A DNA stretch of 8,685 nt. Source: an uncultured Treponema sp. (GTDB taxonomy: Bacteria > Spirochaetota > Spirochaetia > Treponematales > Treponemataceae). Where the stretch lies: NCBI GenBank assembly GCA_937885475.1, contig CAKZZR010000131.1:1-8685 (forward strand), written 5' to 3'. Made by a program: the position numbers and the translations under genes. The notes under the pieces are model-generated. The model made no database searches, was not told the DNA's origin, and saw only the letters and a program-made list of their open reading frames with translations. Positions 1 to 6,458 of this stretch are shown one piece after another; position 1 is the stretch's first letter, and every line of letters begins with the position of its first letter.

Positions 1-1
1 C

Positions 2-115
2 TTCAGCGATTTGACCGACACCGAGCATATGAACTATTCGAACTTTTTGCAGAATCCACTGGTGCTTTTGATTCAGCTGGCGGATCAGACTGCCTCCGCG
101 TGGTGGGACTGTTAG
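2..115 (+). CDS. C-terminal end of an unidentified protein (partial)
   Basis: An open frame enters from the left edge and stops at TAG 113-115, giving 37 residues that end in QTASAWWDC. I prefer this frame over the one starting at position 1 because its codons (GAC, ACC, AAC, CAG, CTG, GCG) match the use in the clear genes downstream. The position-1 frame runs to 132 with a less natural composition. The visible part has a hydrophobic stretch (PLVLLIQLA) and a Trp-Trp-Asp-Cys end, but no motif I can tie to a family. The function is unknown. If the segment up to about 270 is a structured RNA or intron remnant, this frame could also be fortuitous. Confidence 0.35.
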   Translation, partial: FSDLTDTEHMNYSNFLQNPLVLLIQLADQTASAWWDC

Positions 116-271
116 CGCGAAAGACCTGCTGAACGGAGAACCTGGCGGTGTGCGATTCCTCTAGTGCAAGGGTGGTAAGTGCCTGCGCCGCTATGGAAGG
201 GTGGCGAAGCCAGGACCGCGAACGCGGGACCAAGCGTGAGCGGGCCCTGGAACAGCGGTTTTGCTAACCCT
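105..271 (+). other. Possible structured RNA segment of unknown family
   Basis: This gene-free stretch contains several complementary blocks. GTTAGC at 111-116 pairs perfectly with GCTAAC at 263-268, and GGG 105-107 can extend that helix to 269-271 past a three-base bulge. Inside are CCTGGC 141-146 with GCCAGG 209-214, a hairpin CCGC-GAAC-GCGG at 216-227 flanked by GG/CC, and a GTGA tetraloop in GC pairs at 234-241. AAGGGTGG occurs twice (168-175 and 197-204). Part of it (158-180, then TATGG at 192-196) recalls domain I of bacterial group II introns, but no exon-binding loop or maturase is seen. I saw no signature of 4.5S RNA, RNase P RNA, tmRNA or 5S rRNA. The helices may be chance in GC-rich DNA, and the strand is assumed from the neighbouring genes. 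Confidence 0.25.
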
Positions 272-290
272 TACGCATGAATGAAAGCTC

Positions 291-326
291 AAAAAATGGC
301 GCTGTATTGTTGAACGCGCGTTTTTT
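291..326 (+). terminator. Candidate intrinsic terminator before the EF-G gene
   Basis: Six A at 291-296 can pair with six T at 321-326. Inside this, GCGC 299-302 pairs with GCGC 316-319 around a 13-base loop. The GC part is only four pairs, so it is a weak terminator. Its place between the upstream unit and the EF-G promoter suits ending the upstream transcript. Because the A and T runs are symmetrical it could act in both directions. Confidence 0.35.
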
Positions 327-335
327 CGTTAAAAT
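307..335 (+). promoter_or_regulatory. Candidate sigma70-type promoter for the EF-G gene
   Basis: TTGTTG at 307-312 is a weak -35 box. TAAAAT at 330-335 matches the -10 consensus at five of six positions, with a 17-base spacer. Transcription would begin near 342, giving a leader of about 26 bases that includes the GAGGA ribosome site at 356-360. The -35 box lies in the loop of the candidate terminator. Confidence 0.35.
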
Positions 336-367
336 GGTGGCGATTATTTTATTACGAGGACAAAAAA

Positions 368-2422
368 ATGCCTACTGACCTAAAAAAAATGCGCAACATT
401 GGAATTATGGCGCACATCGACGCGGGAAAAACGACGACGACGGAACGGATTCTGTTTTATACGGGAAAAATTCACAAAATCGGCGAGATTGACGACGGTC
501 AGGCGACGATGGACTGGATGCAGCAGGAGCAGGAGCGTGGTATTACCATCTGCTCGGCGGCGACGACCACTTCTTGGAAAGGTTTTCAGATTAATATTAT
601 TGATACGCCCGGCCACGTTGACTTTACGGCCGAGGTGGAGCGAAGCCTGCGCGTTCTGGATGGTGCGGTTGCCGTTGTGTGCGCGGTTGACGGTGTTCAG
701 CCGCAGACGGAGACGGTGTGGAAGCAGGCCGACACGTTCAGCGTTCCGCGCATTGTGTATATGAACAAGATGGACCGCATTGGCGCGGATTATTTTGGCT
801 CCATTGCGGACGTTGAGCAGAAATTCAATGTGGAATGCGTACCCTTGCAGATTCCGATTGGCGAGGGGCAGGATTTTGAAGGCGTAATCGATTTGCTTAC
901 GATGAAGGAGCTGCGCTTTGAGGGCGATGAAGGCGAGAACGTCGTAGAAAGCGAGATAGATGAAGGCTATATAGATATGGCGACTCAGTGGCGCGAGAAG
1001 CTGGTGGACAAGGTTGCTTCCACGGACGATGCGCTTGCCGAACTGTATCTTGAGGGCGAGGAAATTTCCGTGGCGCAGCTTAAGGCGGCGCTCCGCACGG
1101 CAACAATCAGCCGCGCTCTGGTTCCGGTTGTGATGGGCTCAAGCCGCCACAATCAGGGCGTTCAGCCGCTTATTGACGCGGTGGTGGACTATTTGCCGTG
1201 TCCTACCGACATTCCGGCGGCAAAGGGCATTCATGCTAAGAAGGACAAGGAAGAGGACGTTGAGATTCCGTGCGATGCGTCAAAGCAGGCGCTGGGCTTG
1301 GTGTTCAAGATTCAGTATGACCGCGAGATGGGCTCATTGTGCTATGTGCGCATGTATTCGGGAAAAATCGCCGCAGGAACTCAGATTCTGAATATAAACA
1401 AGAAAAAGCGCGAGCGCGTGAACAGGATTCTGCGTATGCATGCCGACAAGAGCGAGCCGGTGAATACGATAGAGGCGGGCGACATAGCCGTTTTTGTTGG
1501 GTTGAAGCTGGCGCAGACTGGCGATTCCATTGGAAGCGAGGGATTCCCGGTTCTGCTTGAAAAGCCGGTGTTCCCACAACCTGTTATTTCCGTTGCGCTG
1601 GAGCCGGAAAGCATGAGCGAGCGCGACAAGATGAACGAGACGCTTGAGATTCTTTCCAAGGAGGATCCAACCTTTACATATCATGAGGATGCAGAAACCG
1701 GGCAGCTGATTATAAGCGGAATGGGCGAGTTGCATCTGGACGTGCTTGTTACGCGCATGCAGGACGATTTTGGCGTTAAGTGCCGCGTTGGTGCGCCGCA
1801 GGTTACCTACCGTGAGGCTGTTACCGCTGCTGCGGAGGCTTCTGAGACCTTTGAGAAAGTGCTTGCCGGAAAGGAGAACCGTGCCGGCATTACCGTTAAG
1901 GTTGAGCCAAGAAAAACGGGCGAGGGCAATACCTATACCTGCCTTGTGCGGAACAACGAGATTCCGCTTGAGATTTACGAGGCGGTGGAAAGCGGCTTCC
2001 GCTCTTCCTTGGATTCCGGCATAAACTACGGCTATCCGTGTACGGACACAGCCGTTACCGTTACTGCCATCGACTACGACGAGCTTACTGCCAGCACGTT
2101 TGCTTTTGAGGCGTGTGCGGCCGCCGTTTTTGACAAGGTGTGCAATATGGCAAGCCCGCAACTTCTGGAGCCGGTTATGAACGTTGACATTTCATGTCCC
2201 AAGGAATTTGTGGGCGACGCGATGAGCCAGATGACGCAGCGCGGCGGAATGATTATGGGGCAGGACTCAAAGCCGACCGGCGATGTCGTCCACGCGCAGG
2301 CTCCTATGGCAAAGATGTTCGGGTTCAGCACGAACCTTCGTTCTGCAACGCAGGGGCGTGCGAGCTTCAGCATGGAATTCAGCCACTTTCAGGTTAAGGC
2401 TGGCGGACTGAATAATTTCTAG
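368..2422 (+). CDS. fusA: Elongation factor G, spirochaete second (recycling-type) paralogue
   Basis: This is a 684-residue translational GTPase of normal EF-G length. GTPase motifs are intact: AHIDAGKT 15-22, RGITI 57-61, DTPGHVD 79-85 and NKMD 133-136. The usual SA of the G5 loop is SS near 258-259. The later EF-G domains follow, including ISGMGELHLDV and the C-terminal LRSATQGRASFSMEFSHF. Domain IV is unlike a classical translocase. The tip loop that normally holds a histidine (YHDVDSSE in common EF-G) reads AIDYDELTAS at 567-576, and the usual DLNRRRG element reads MSQMTQRGG at 619-627. Both changes resemble the spirochaete EF-G2 group. Its Borrelia member is known to recycle ribosomes with RRF rather than translocate, so that role is inferred here. 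The start is supported by GAGGA at 356-360, seven bases upstream. The database name will probably be plain EF-G; a separate classical EF-G gene is expected elsewhere. Confidence 0.95.
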   Translation: MPTDLKKMRNIGIMAHIDAGKTTTTERILFYTGKIHKIGEIDDGQATMDWMQQEQERGITICSAATTTSWKGFQINIIDTPGHVDFTAEVERSLRVLDGAVAVVCAVDGVQPQTETVWKQADTFSVPRIVYMNKMDRIGADYFGSIADVEQKFNVECVPLQIPIGEGQDFEGVIDLLTMKELRFEGDEGENVVESEIDEGYIDMATQWREKLVDKVASTDDALAELYLEGEEISVAQLKAALRTATISRALVPVVMGSSRHNQGVQPLIDAVVDYLPCPTDIPAAKGIHAKKDKEEDVEIPCDASKQALGLVFKIQYDREMGSLCYVRMYSGKIAAGTQILNINKKKRERVNRILRMHADKSEPVNTIEAGDIAVFVGLKLAQTGDSIGSEGFPVLLEKPVFPQPVISVALEPESMSERDKMNETLEILSKEDPTFTYHEDAETGQLIISGMGELHLDVLVTRMQDDFGVKCRVGAPQVTYREAVTAAAEASETFEKVLAGKENRAGITVKVEPRKTGEGNTYTCLVRNNEIPLEIYEAVESGFRSSLDSGINYGYPCTDTAVTVTAIDYDELTASTFAFEACAAAVFDKVCNMASPQLLEPVMNVDISCPKEFVGDAMSQMTQRGGMIMGQDSKPTGDVVHAQAPMAKMFGFSTNLRSATQGRASFSMEFSHFQVKAGGLNNF

Positions 2423-2460
2423 GCAGTGAATCCGGAGGGAGAATTTTAAGAAGGTCTTTT

Positions 2461-3252
2461 ATGAAAAAGAACAGTATGCTGATGGGAATGTTGTTGGGAG
2501 TTCTTTTTGTTGTGCCGCTGTGTGCTGCTGACGCGGGACGCTCGAGTGATGCGCAGAAAATTGATGCCGTCATTGCAAAAATGTCGCCGCGCGCTCAGGC
2601 TGAGATACGGATTTCTGACAAAGAGACGTTTTTGAAGGATTTGTATTTTGTGCTTGCTGAGGAAAAAAAATACCGCAGCGACGACCTGAACTTGTACTAT
2701 CTTATTGATAAGCAGCATACGGTTTCCTCAACATATGAGCCAAAGGATTTACAGCCGCTTGTAAAGAACGATGTGTATGCGATAAACAGGAACGACCTTT
2801 CGCTCCGCCCGGATGCCGCAAAAGCGCTTGAGCAGCTGGGACGAGCTGCGCTTAAGGACGGAATTCGCATTTTGGTAAGCTCGTCGTATCGTTCCTATGC
2901 GTATCAGGACAGGCTTTTTAAATACTGGGTATCCGTGGACGGTCTTGAAGAGGCGGAGCGTGAGAGCGCGCGTCCGGGAACGAGCCAGCATCAGCTTGGA
3001 ACTGCCGTTGACTTTGGTTCCATTACGGACGATTTTGCGGAGACGAAGATGGGAAAATGGGTGTACTCCCATGCCGCCGAATACGGCTGGTCGCTTTCGT
3101 TTCCAAAGGAATATGAGGACATTACCGGCTATCGTTGGGAATGCTGGCATTTCCGCTTTATAGGTGTGCCGGCATGCCGCTTTCAGGAACGGTGGTTCAG
3201 GAACGTGCAGCAGTACATGCTGGAGTTCATCGATTTATGGAAGCAGATGTAG
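2461..3252 (+). CDS. VanY-type D-alanyl-D-alanine carboxypeptidase (peptidase family M15B), secreted
   Basis: This 263-residue protein should remove the terminal D-alanine from peptidoglycan stem peptides in the periplasm, using a zinc ion. The M15 zinc site is complete: SQHQLGTAVD places H177 and D184, and ECWH places the catalytic E227 and third ligand H230. R144 in the SSYRSY motif matches the conserved substrate-binding arginine. Residues 1-23 form a signal peptide (MKKN, then a hydrophobic core to PLCAA). The context of C21 (VPLC) is not a good lipobox, so cleavage by signal peptidase I is more likely. AAGAAGG at 2448-2454 is the ribosome site, six bases before ATG. The gene begins 38 bases after the EF-G stop with no terminator between, suggesting co-transcription. 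Nothing here points to glycopeptide resistance; a housekeeping wall-trimming role is more likely. LD- rather than DD-carboxypeptidase activity cannot be excluded. Confidence 0.88.
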   Translation: MKKNSMLMGMLLGVLFVVPLCAADAGRSSDAQKIDAVIAKMSPRAQAEIRISDKETFLKDLYFVLAEEKKYRSDDLNLYYLIDKQHTVSSTYEPKDLQPLVKNDVYAINRNDLSLRPDAAKALEQLGRAALKDGIRILVSSSYRSYAYQDRLFKYWVSVDGLEEAERESARPGTSQHQLGTAVDFGSITDDFAETKMGKWVYSHAAEYGWSLSFPKEYEDITGYRWECWHFRFIGVPACRFQERWFRNVQQYMLEFIDLWKQM

Positions 3253-3303
3253 CGCATTTTGGCTAAAACTTCCTAAAATTTTGTAAAATCCCCGCATGCG
3301 TTA

Positions 3304-3332
3304 TTGACATTCTGCAGAGATTTTATTATAGT
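3304..3332 (+). promoter_or_regulatory. Strong sigma70-type promoter for tRNA-Leu
   Basis: A perfect -35 box TTGACA (3304-3309) is followed after exactly 17 bases by TATAGT (3327-3332), five of six matches to the -10 consensus. Transcription should start near 3338-3340, only a few bases before the mature tRNA end. The AT-rich stretch between the carboxypeptidase stop and this promoter (3253-3303) has no GC-rich terminator hairpin. It holds only a weak ATTTT/AAAAT pairing and the palindrome CGCATGCG at 3293-3300. Confidence 0.8.
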
Positions 3333-3343
3333 AATTTTCACAT

Positions 3344-3426
3344 GCGGCGATGTTGGAATTGGTAGACAAGCAAGGTTGAGGTCCTTGTGTTGATAAGACG
3401 TGCAGGTTCAAGTCCTGTTCGCCGCA
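3344..3426 (+). tRNA. tRNA-Leu (anticodon GAG)
   Basis: The 83-base sequence folds as a class II tRNA with a long variable arm. The acceptor stem GCGGCGA pairs with TCGCCGC (3419-3425), with discriminator A at 3426. The D arm contains GAATTGGTAGA. The anticodon stem is CAAGG/CCTTG (3371-3375 and 3383-3387) with loop TTGAGGT, placing anticodon GAG at 3378-3380, which reads CUC and CUU. The T arm is GCAGG-TTCAAGT-CCTGT. Long variable arm, discriminator A and GAG agree on leucine. The 3' CCA is not encoded: A is followed by CAG, so a CCA-adding enzyme is needed. Confidence 0.96.
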
Positions 3427-3435
3427 CAGATTCAG

Positions 3436-3465
3436 AGGAATGCAGAAATGCATTCCTTTTTTTTT
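3436..3465 (+). terminator. Intrinsic terminator after tRNA-Leu
   Basis: AGGAATGCA (3436-3444) and TGCATTCCT (3449-3457) form a perfect nine-pair stem capped by a GAAA tetraloop. The stem runs into a tract of nine T at 3457-3465. It begins nine bases after the tRNA ends and is a textbook Rho-independent terminator. An ATG inside it (3440) is in frame with the following lipoprotein gene but is not a credible start. Confidence 0.9.
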
Positions 3466-3493
3466 CTTGCAAATTAAAACACTAAATGACACA

Positions 3494-5329
3494 ATGAATT
3501 CTATGAAAAAGCTTCCAGTTTATGTGCTTTCTTTTTTTGCGCTCGCCGTGCTTTTTTCCTGTGCGCGCACCGAAGAAATGACGCTTGCCGAAATTCAGGC
3601 GCTCACAGAGCAGGGCGACCGTTCCCTTCTTGAAAAATCCGTTTCAAAGCCGTGGGACGGCGGTTCCTACGTTGCCGGAAGACTTGGCGGAACATGGCAG
3701 GATACTATTTTGAGCGACCCAAAGACGTTCAATCAGCTGATAGCGGAGCGCGACGGTTCTTCCAGCGCGATTGTGTCGCTCATGCTGGACTATCTGGTTG
3801 ACTACGATGCGACGCTCCGCACTTGGACGCCCCGCCTTGCATTCTTTGAGATTGAAACGGACTCACGGCGTGGCACGCTCACCGTTCATTATACGCTTCG
3901 CGAGGGCTTGTACTGGTCATATTATGGAAGCGACGAGAAGATTCCGGTAACGAGTGATGATTTTGTGTTCTGGTACAACGAGATTGCTGGCGACCCGGAA
4001 TTCAGCTCGTCGGGCTATGGTCAGCAGTGGTGTACAATGGAAAACGGCGAAGAGGCTCGCATAGAGTGCGTGCGCATTGACGACAGGCGCTTTGATTTTG
4101 TGTTCCCGCGGATTGTGGCGGATCCCCTGCTTGCAACCAATATGTCGCTCTGTCCGTCGTTTTTGTACAAAAAGGCAAAGGCGGAAGGCGGCGCGGATGG
4201 TGTAAAGAATTTGTTCTCTGTTGACTGCGATGTGCGCACGATTCCCAGTTGCGGAAAATGGTATCTTACCGAATATACGACGGCGCAGCGGCTTGTGTTC
4301 CGGCGGAATCCGAATTATTGGGAAAAGGACGGGAACGGAACTTCTGTTCCCTATTACGAGACGATGATTTTTCAGATTGTTGGTGACATGAACACGGACT
4401 ACCTTTTGTTCCGACAAGGAAAGACGGAAACGTTCAGTCCTCGTCCTGAGGAGGTGAGCGACGTGGTTGAGAATCAGAAGGACGATTACACGGTGTTCAA
4501 TGCGGAAGGTTCTATGGGCGCGCAGTTGTGGAGCTTCAATCAGAATCCAAAAAATGCCTCGTCGCCCTTTTACGGCTGGTTCTGCACAAAGCAGTTCAGA
4601 CAGGCGATGAGCTGCCTTTTGAACCGCGACCGGATTATAAACCAAACCTACCGTGGGCTTGCCGAGCCAAAATACGACTTTTTTCCGCCGGCAAATCCTT
4701 ATTACGATGAGACGATTACGCTGCAATACCGCTATTCTCCGGAGCGTGCGCAAAGCCTTCTGGAAAGCGCAGGCTTTTACCGGGACTCCACAGGAATCAT
4801 GCGCGACTCTGCGGGAACCGCCGTGGAATTTGACATTACTGTTCCGTCCACCAATTCGGTGTCGAACGATATTGCGATGATTATAATGGACGAATGCGCC
4901 CGCGTGGGCATAAAGGTAAACATCAGGCAGACGGATTTTCAGAAGGTTATTGAGATGCTTACGGCAACCTACGACTGGCAGAGCGTCATCATTGGACTGG
5001 GTGCAAACCTTTTTCCAAGTCAAGGCAGCAATGTGTGGCCGAGCGGCGGAAACCTTCACTTGTGGCATCCGCTTCAAAAAAAGCCTGCCAGCGAATGGGA
5101 ATCACGCGTCGACTTTTTGTACAACGAAGGCTGCTACACTAATGATTTTGAGGTGGCTAAAAAAATATGGGATGAATATCAGCGCATCCTGCTGGAGCAA
5201 TGCCCAATCATCTATTTAGTTCGCGCCCGCAGTTTTTTTGCGATCCGCAACAAATGGGACTTGCAGAACGTGTATTATGACAACAAGAACGGAAGTATGC
5301 TTGAGCATGTGTTCCTGAGAAGTGAATAG
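3494..5329 (+). CDS. Peptide-type ABC importer solute-binding lipoprotein (SBP family 5, OppA/DppA-like)
   Basis: This 611-residue protein should be anchored to the outer face of the cytoplasmic membrane and deliver peptides or a related solute to the permease encoded next. A lipoprotein signal is clear: MKK, a hydrophobic core and lipobox LFSC, with the lipidated Cys at residue 23 of this start (codon 3560-3562). The family 5 signature follows: a segment around LREGLYWSYYG leading into PVTSDDFVFWYNEI, equivalent to the family's PLTAEDV region. The rest has the family's usual length and composition. The start is uncertain. ATG 3494 and ATG 3503 (giving MKKLPVY, Cys at 20) both suit the signal peptide, and neither has a ribosome site. 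The longer frame from 3440 begins inside the tRNA terminator and is rejected. Substrate cannot be read from sequence; oligopeptide, dipeptide or another family 5 ligand are all possible. Confidence 0.9.
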   Translation: MNSMKKLPVYVLSFFALAVLFSCARTEEMTLAEIQALTEQGDRSLLEKSVSKPWDGGSYVAGRLGGTWQDTILSDPKTFNQLIAERDGSSSAIVSLMLDYLVDYDATLRTWTPRLAFFEIETDSRRGTLTVHYTLREGLYWSYYGSDEKIPVTSDDFVFWYNEIAGDPEFSSSGYGQQWCTMENGEEARIECVRIDDRRFDFVFPRIVADPLLATNMSLCPSFLYKKAKAEGGADGVKNLFSVDCDVRTIPSCGKWYLTEYTTAQRLVFRRNPNYWEKDGNGTSVPYYETMIFQIVGDMNTDYLLFRQGKTETFSPRPEEVSDVVENQKDDYTVFNAEGSMGAQLWSFNQNPKNASSPFYGWFCTKQFRQAMSCLLNRDRIINQTYRGLAEPKYDFFPPANPYYDETITLQYRYSPERAQSLLESAGFYRDSTGIMRDSAGTAVEFDITVPSTNSVSNDIAMIIMDECARVGIKVNIRQTDFQKVIEMLTATYDWQSVIIGLGANLFPSQGSNVWPSGGNLHLWHPLQKKPASEWESRVDFLYNEGCYTNDFEVAKKIWDEYQRILLEQCPIIYLVRARSFFAIRNKWDLQNVYYDNKNGSMLEHVFLRSE

Positions 5330-5343
5330 GGGGCTTTGGAAGA

Positions 5344-6450
5344 ATGAAAGAATTGGTTTTGCGTTGCGCTGAGCGCGTCTCGCTGCCGTGGCGTTTTTTT
5401 CGCCGTCAGATGCCGCTTGCGTCCTTTATTGTTTCCCGCGTGCTTACGATGCTCGTGCTGCTTTTTTTGCTTGGCTTTGCGCTTTTTGCGCTCATGGAGC
5501 TTGCGCCCGGCGACATCGTTGACCAGATGATGAGCCAGCAGCTTATGACTTCAATGGAAGGCGGAAAGAATTCTGCGCGTAACCAGGGAACCTCCGGCGA
5601 CGAAGGCTTTTCTGACGCGCAGATGAGGCAGCTCCGCTCGGAATTCGGGCTGGACAAGCCGTTCTACGTGCAGTATTTTCGCTGGCTGAACCGCGTCGTA
5701 GTGCATCATGATTTGGGAACAAGCCTTGTGAGCCGTGCGCCGGTGGGGTTTTTAATCCGTTCCCGCATTTGGAATTCCGTGCTGCTGAATCTTATCTCGC
5801 TGGTTTTCATAACGATTTTTTCATTCCTTCTGGGCGTGTATTTTTCAAGCAAGGCGGGAACGCCGCTTGATGTTGGCGTTACGTTCTTTGCGCTCTTTTT
5901 TCACGCGTTTCCAGGAATCCTGCTGCTGATTCTGCTTCAGTTGCTTGCGTCCATAACCGGGCTTTTTCCGGTTACGGCGTATCCGGATTTTCCGTTCCGC
6001 GAGGCTCCTGTGGCGTTTACGTTCAGCTATGCGCATCACGTGTTCCTTCCGTTGTTCGCTTCGTTTTTAGGCGGGGCGGGCGGCACCATGCGCATGATAC
6101 GCGCCACCATGCTTGACCAGCTGGGAATGCCGTATATTTTTGCCCTGCGCGCCCGCGGCATAAGCGAAAAGCGCGTCTATCTGAATCACGCCTTTCGCAA
6201 CACGCTGAATCCCTACATCACCGGAAGCGCGAACCTGCTTGCCGGACTCTTCAGCGGCTCCCTTGTGCTGGAGATAATTTTTGCCTATCCAGGAATCGGA
6301 CGGCTCATGTACGAGGCGGTTTTGCAGCAGGACATAAACCTTGTGCTTGCCAACAGCATGTTCACCAGCGCGCTTATTCTTGCCGGAATGGTGGTGAGCG
6401 ACATTCTGCTTGCGCTTGTTGACCCGCGGATCCGATACGGAAAAAATTGA
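5344..6450 (+). CDS. Peptide-type ABC importer permease, OppB/DppB family
   Basis: This 368-residue inner-membrane protein forms half of the importer channel. A basic N-terminus precedes the first membrane helix (about 27-50), which ends in the family motif ELAPGD. A periplasmic segment of roughly 90 residues follows, with a polar stretch (EGGKNSARNQGTSGDEG) before the conserved LRSEFGLDKPFYVQYFRWL and DLGTSL. Several hydrophobic helices come after. The cytoplasmic EAA loop that contacts the ATPase lies near 253-286 (RATMLDQLG, ALRARGISEKRV, HAFRNTLNP). The C-terminus ends in the usual DPRIRYG. AGGGGG at 5328-5333 overlaps the previous stop and is the likely ribosome site, ten bases from ATG; GGAAGA also abuts the start. 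ATG 5410 is a weaker alternative. The 14-base gap to the binding-protein gene indicates one operon. Confidence 0.92.
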   Translation: MKELVLRCAERVSLPWRFFRRQMPLASFIVSRVLTMLVLLFLLGFALFALMELAPGDIVDQMMSQQLMTSMEGGKNSARNQGTSGDEGFSDAQMRQLRSEFGLDKPFYVQYFRWLNRVVVHHDLGTSLVSRAPVGFLIRSRIWNSVLLNLISLVFITIFSFLLGVYFSSKAGTPLDVGVTFFALFFHAFPGILLLILLQLLASITGLFPVTAYPDFPFREAPVAFTFSYAHHVFLPLFASFLGGAGGTMRMIRATMLDQLGMPYIFALRARGISEKRVYLNHAFRNTLNPYITGSANLLAGLFSGSLVLEIIFAYPGIGRLMYEAVLQQDINLVLANSMFTSALILAGMVVSDILLALVDPRIRYGKN

Positions 6451-6458
6451 GGTGAGAG

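Noticed and set aside
116..300. 4.5S RNA, RNase P RNA, tmRNA or 5S rRNA
   Set aside because: None of the conserved core sequences of these RNAs is present in the segment.
1334..2161. Open frame of 275 codons on the - strand
   Set aside because: It is antisense to conserved EF-G sequence and has no family motif.
3440..3493. N-terminal extension of the binding lipoprotein starting at ATG 3440
   Set aside because: That ATG lies inside the stem of the tRNA terminator and would place 18 residues before the lipoprotein signal peptide.
3917..5077. Long open frame of 386 codons on the - strand
   Set aside because: It lies wholly inside the binding-protein gene, is rich in Arg and His, and shows no recognisable motif. 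It is a shadow of the + strand coding sequence.
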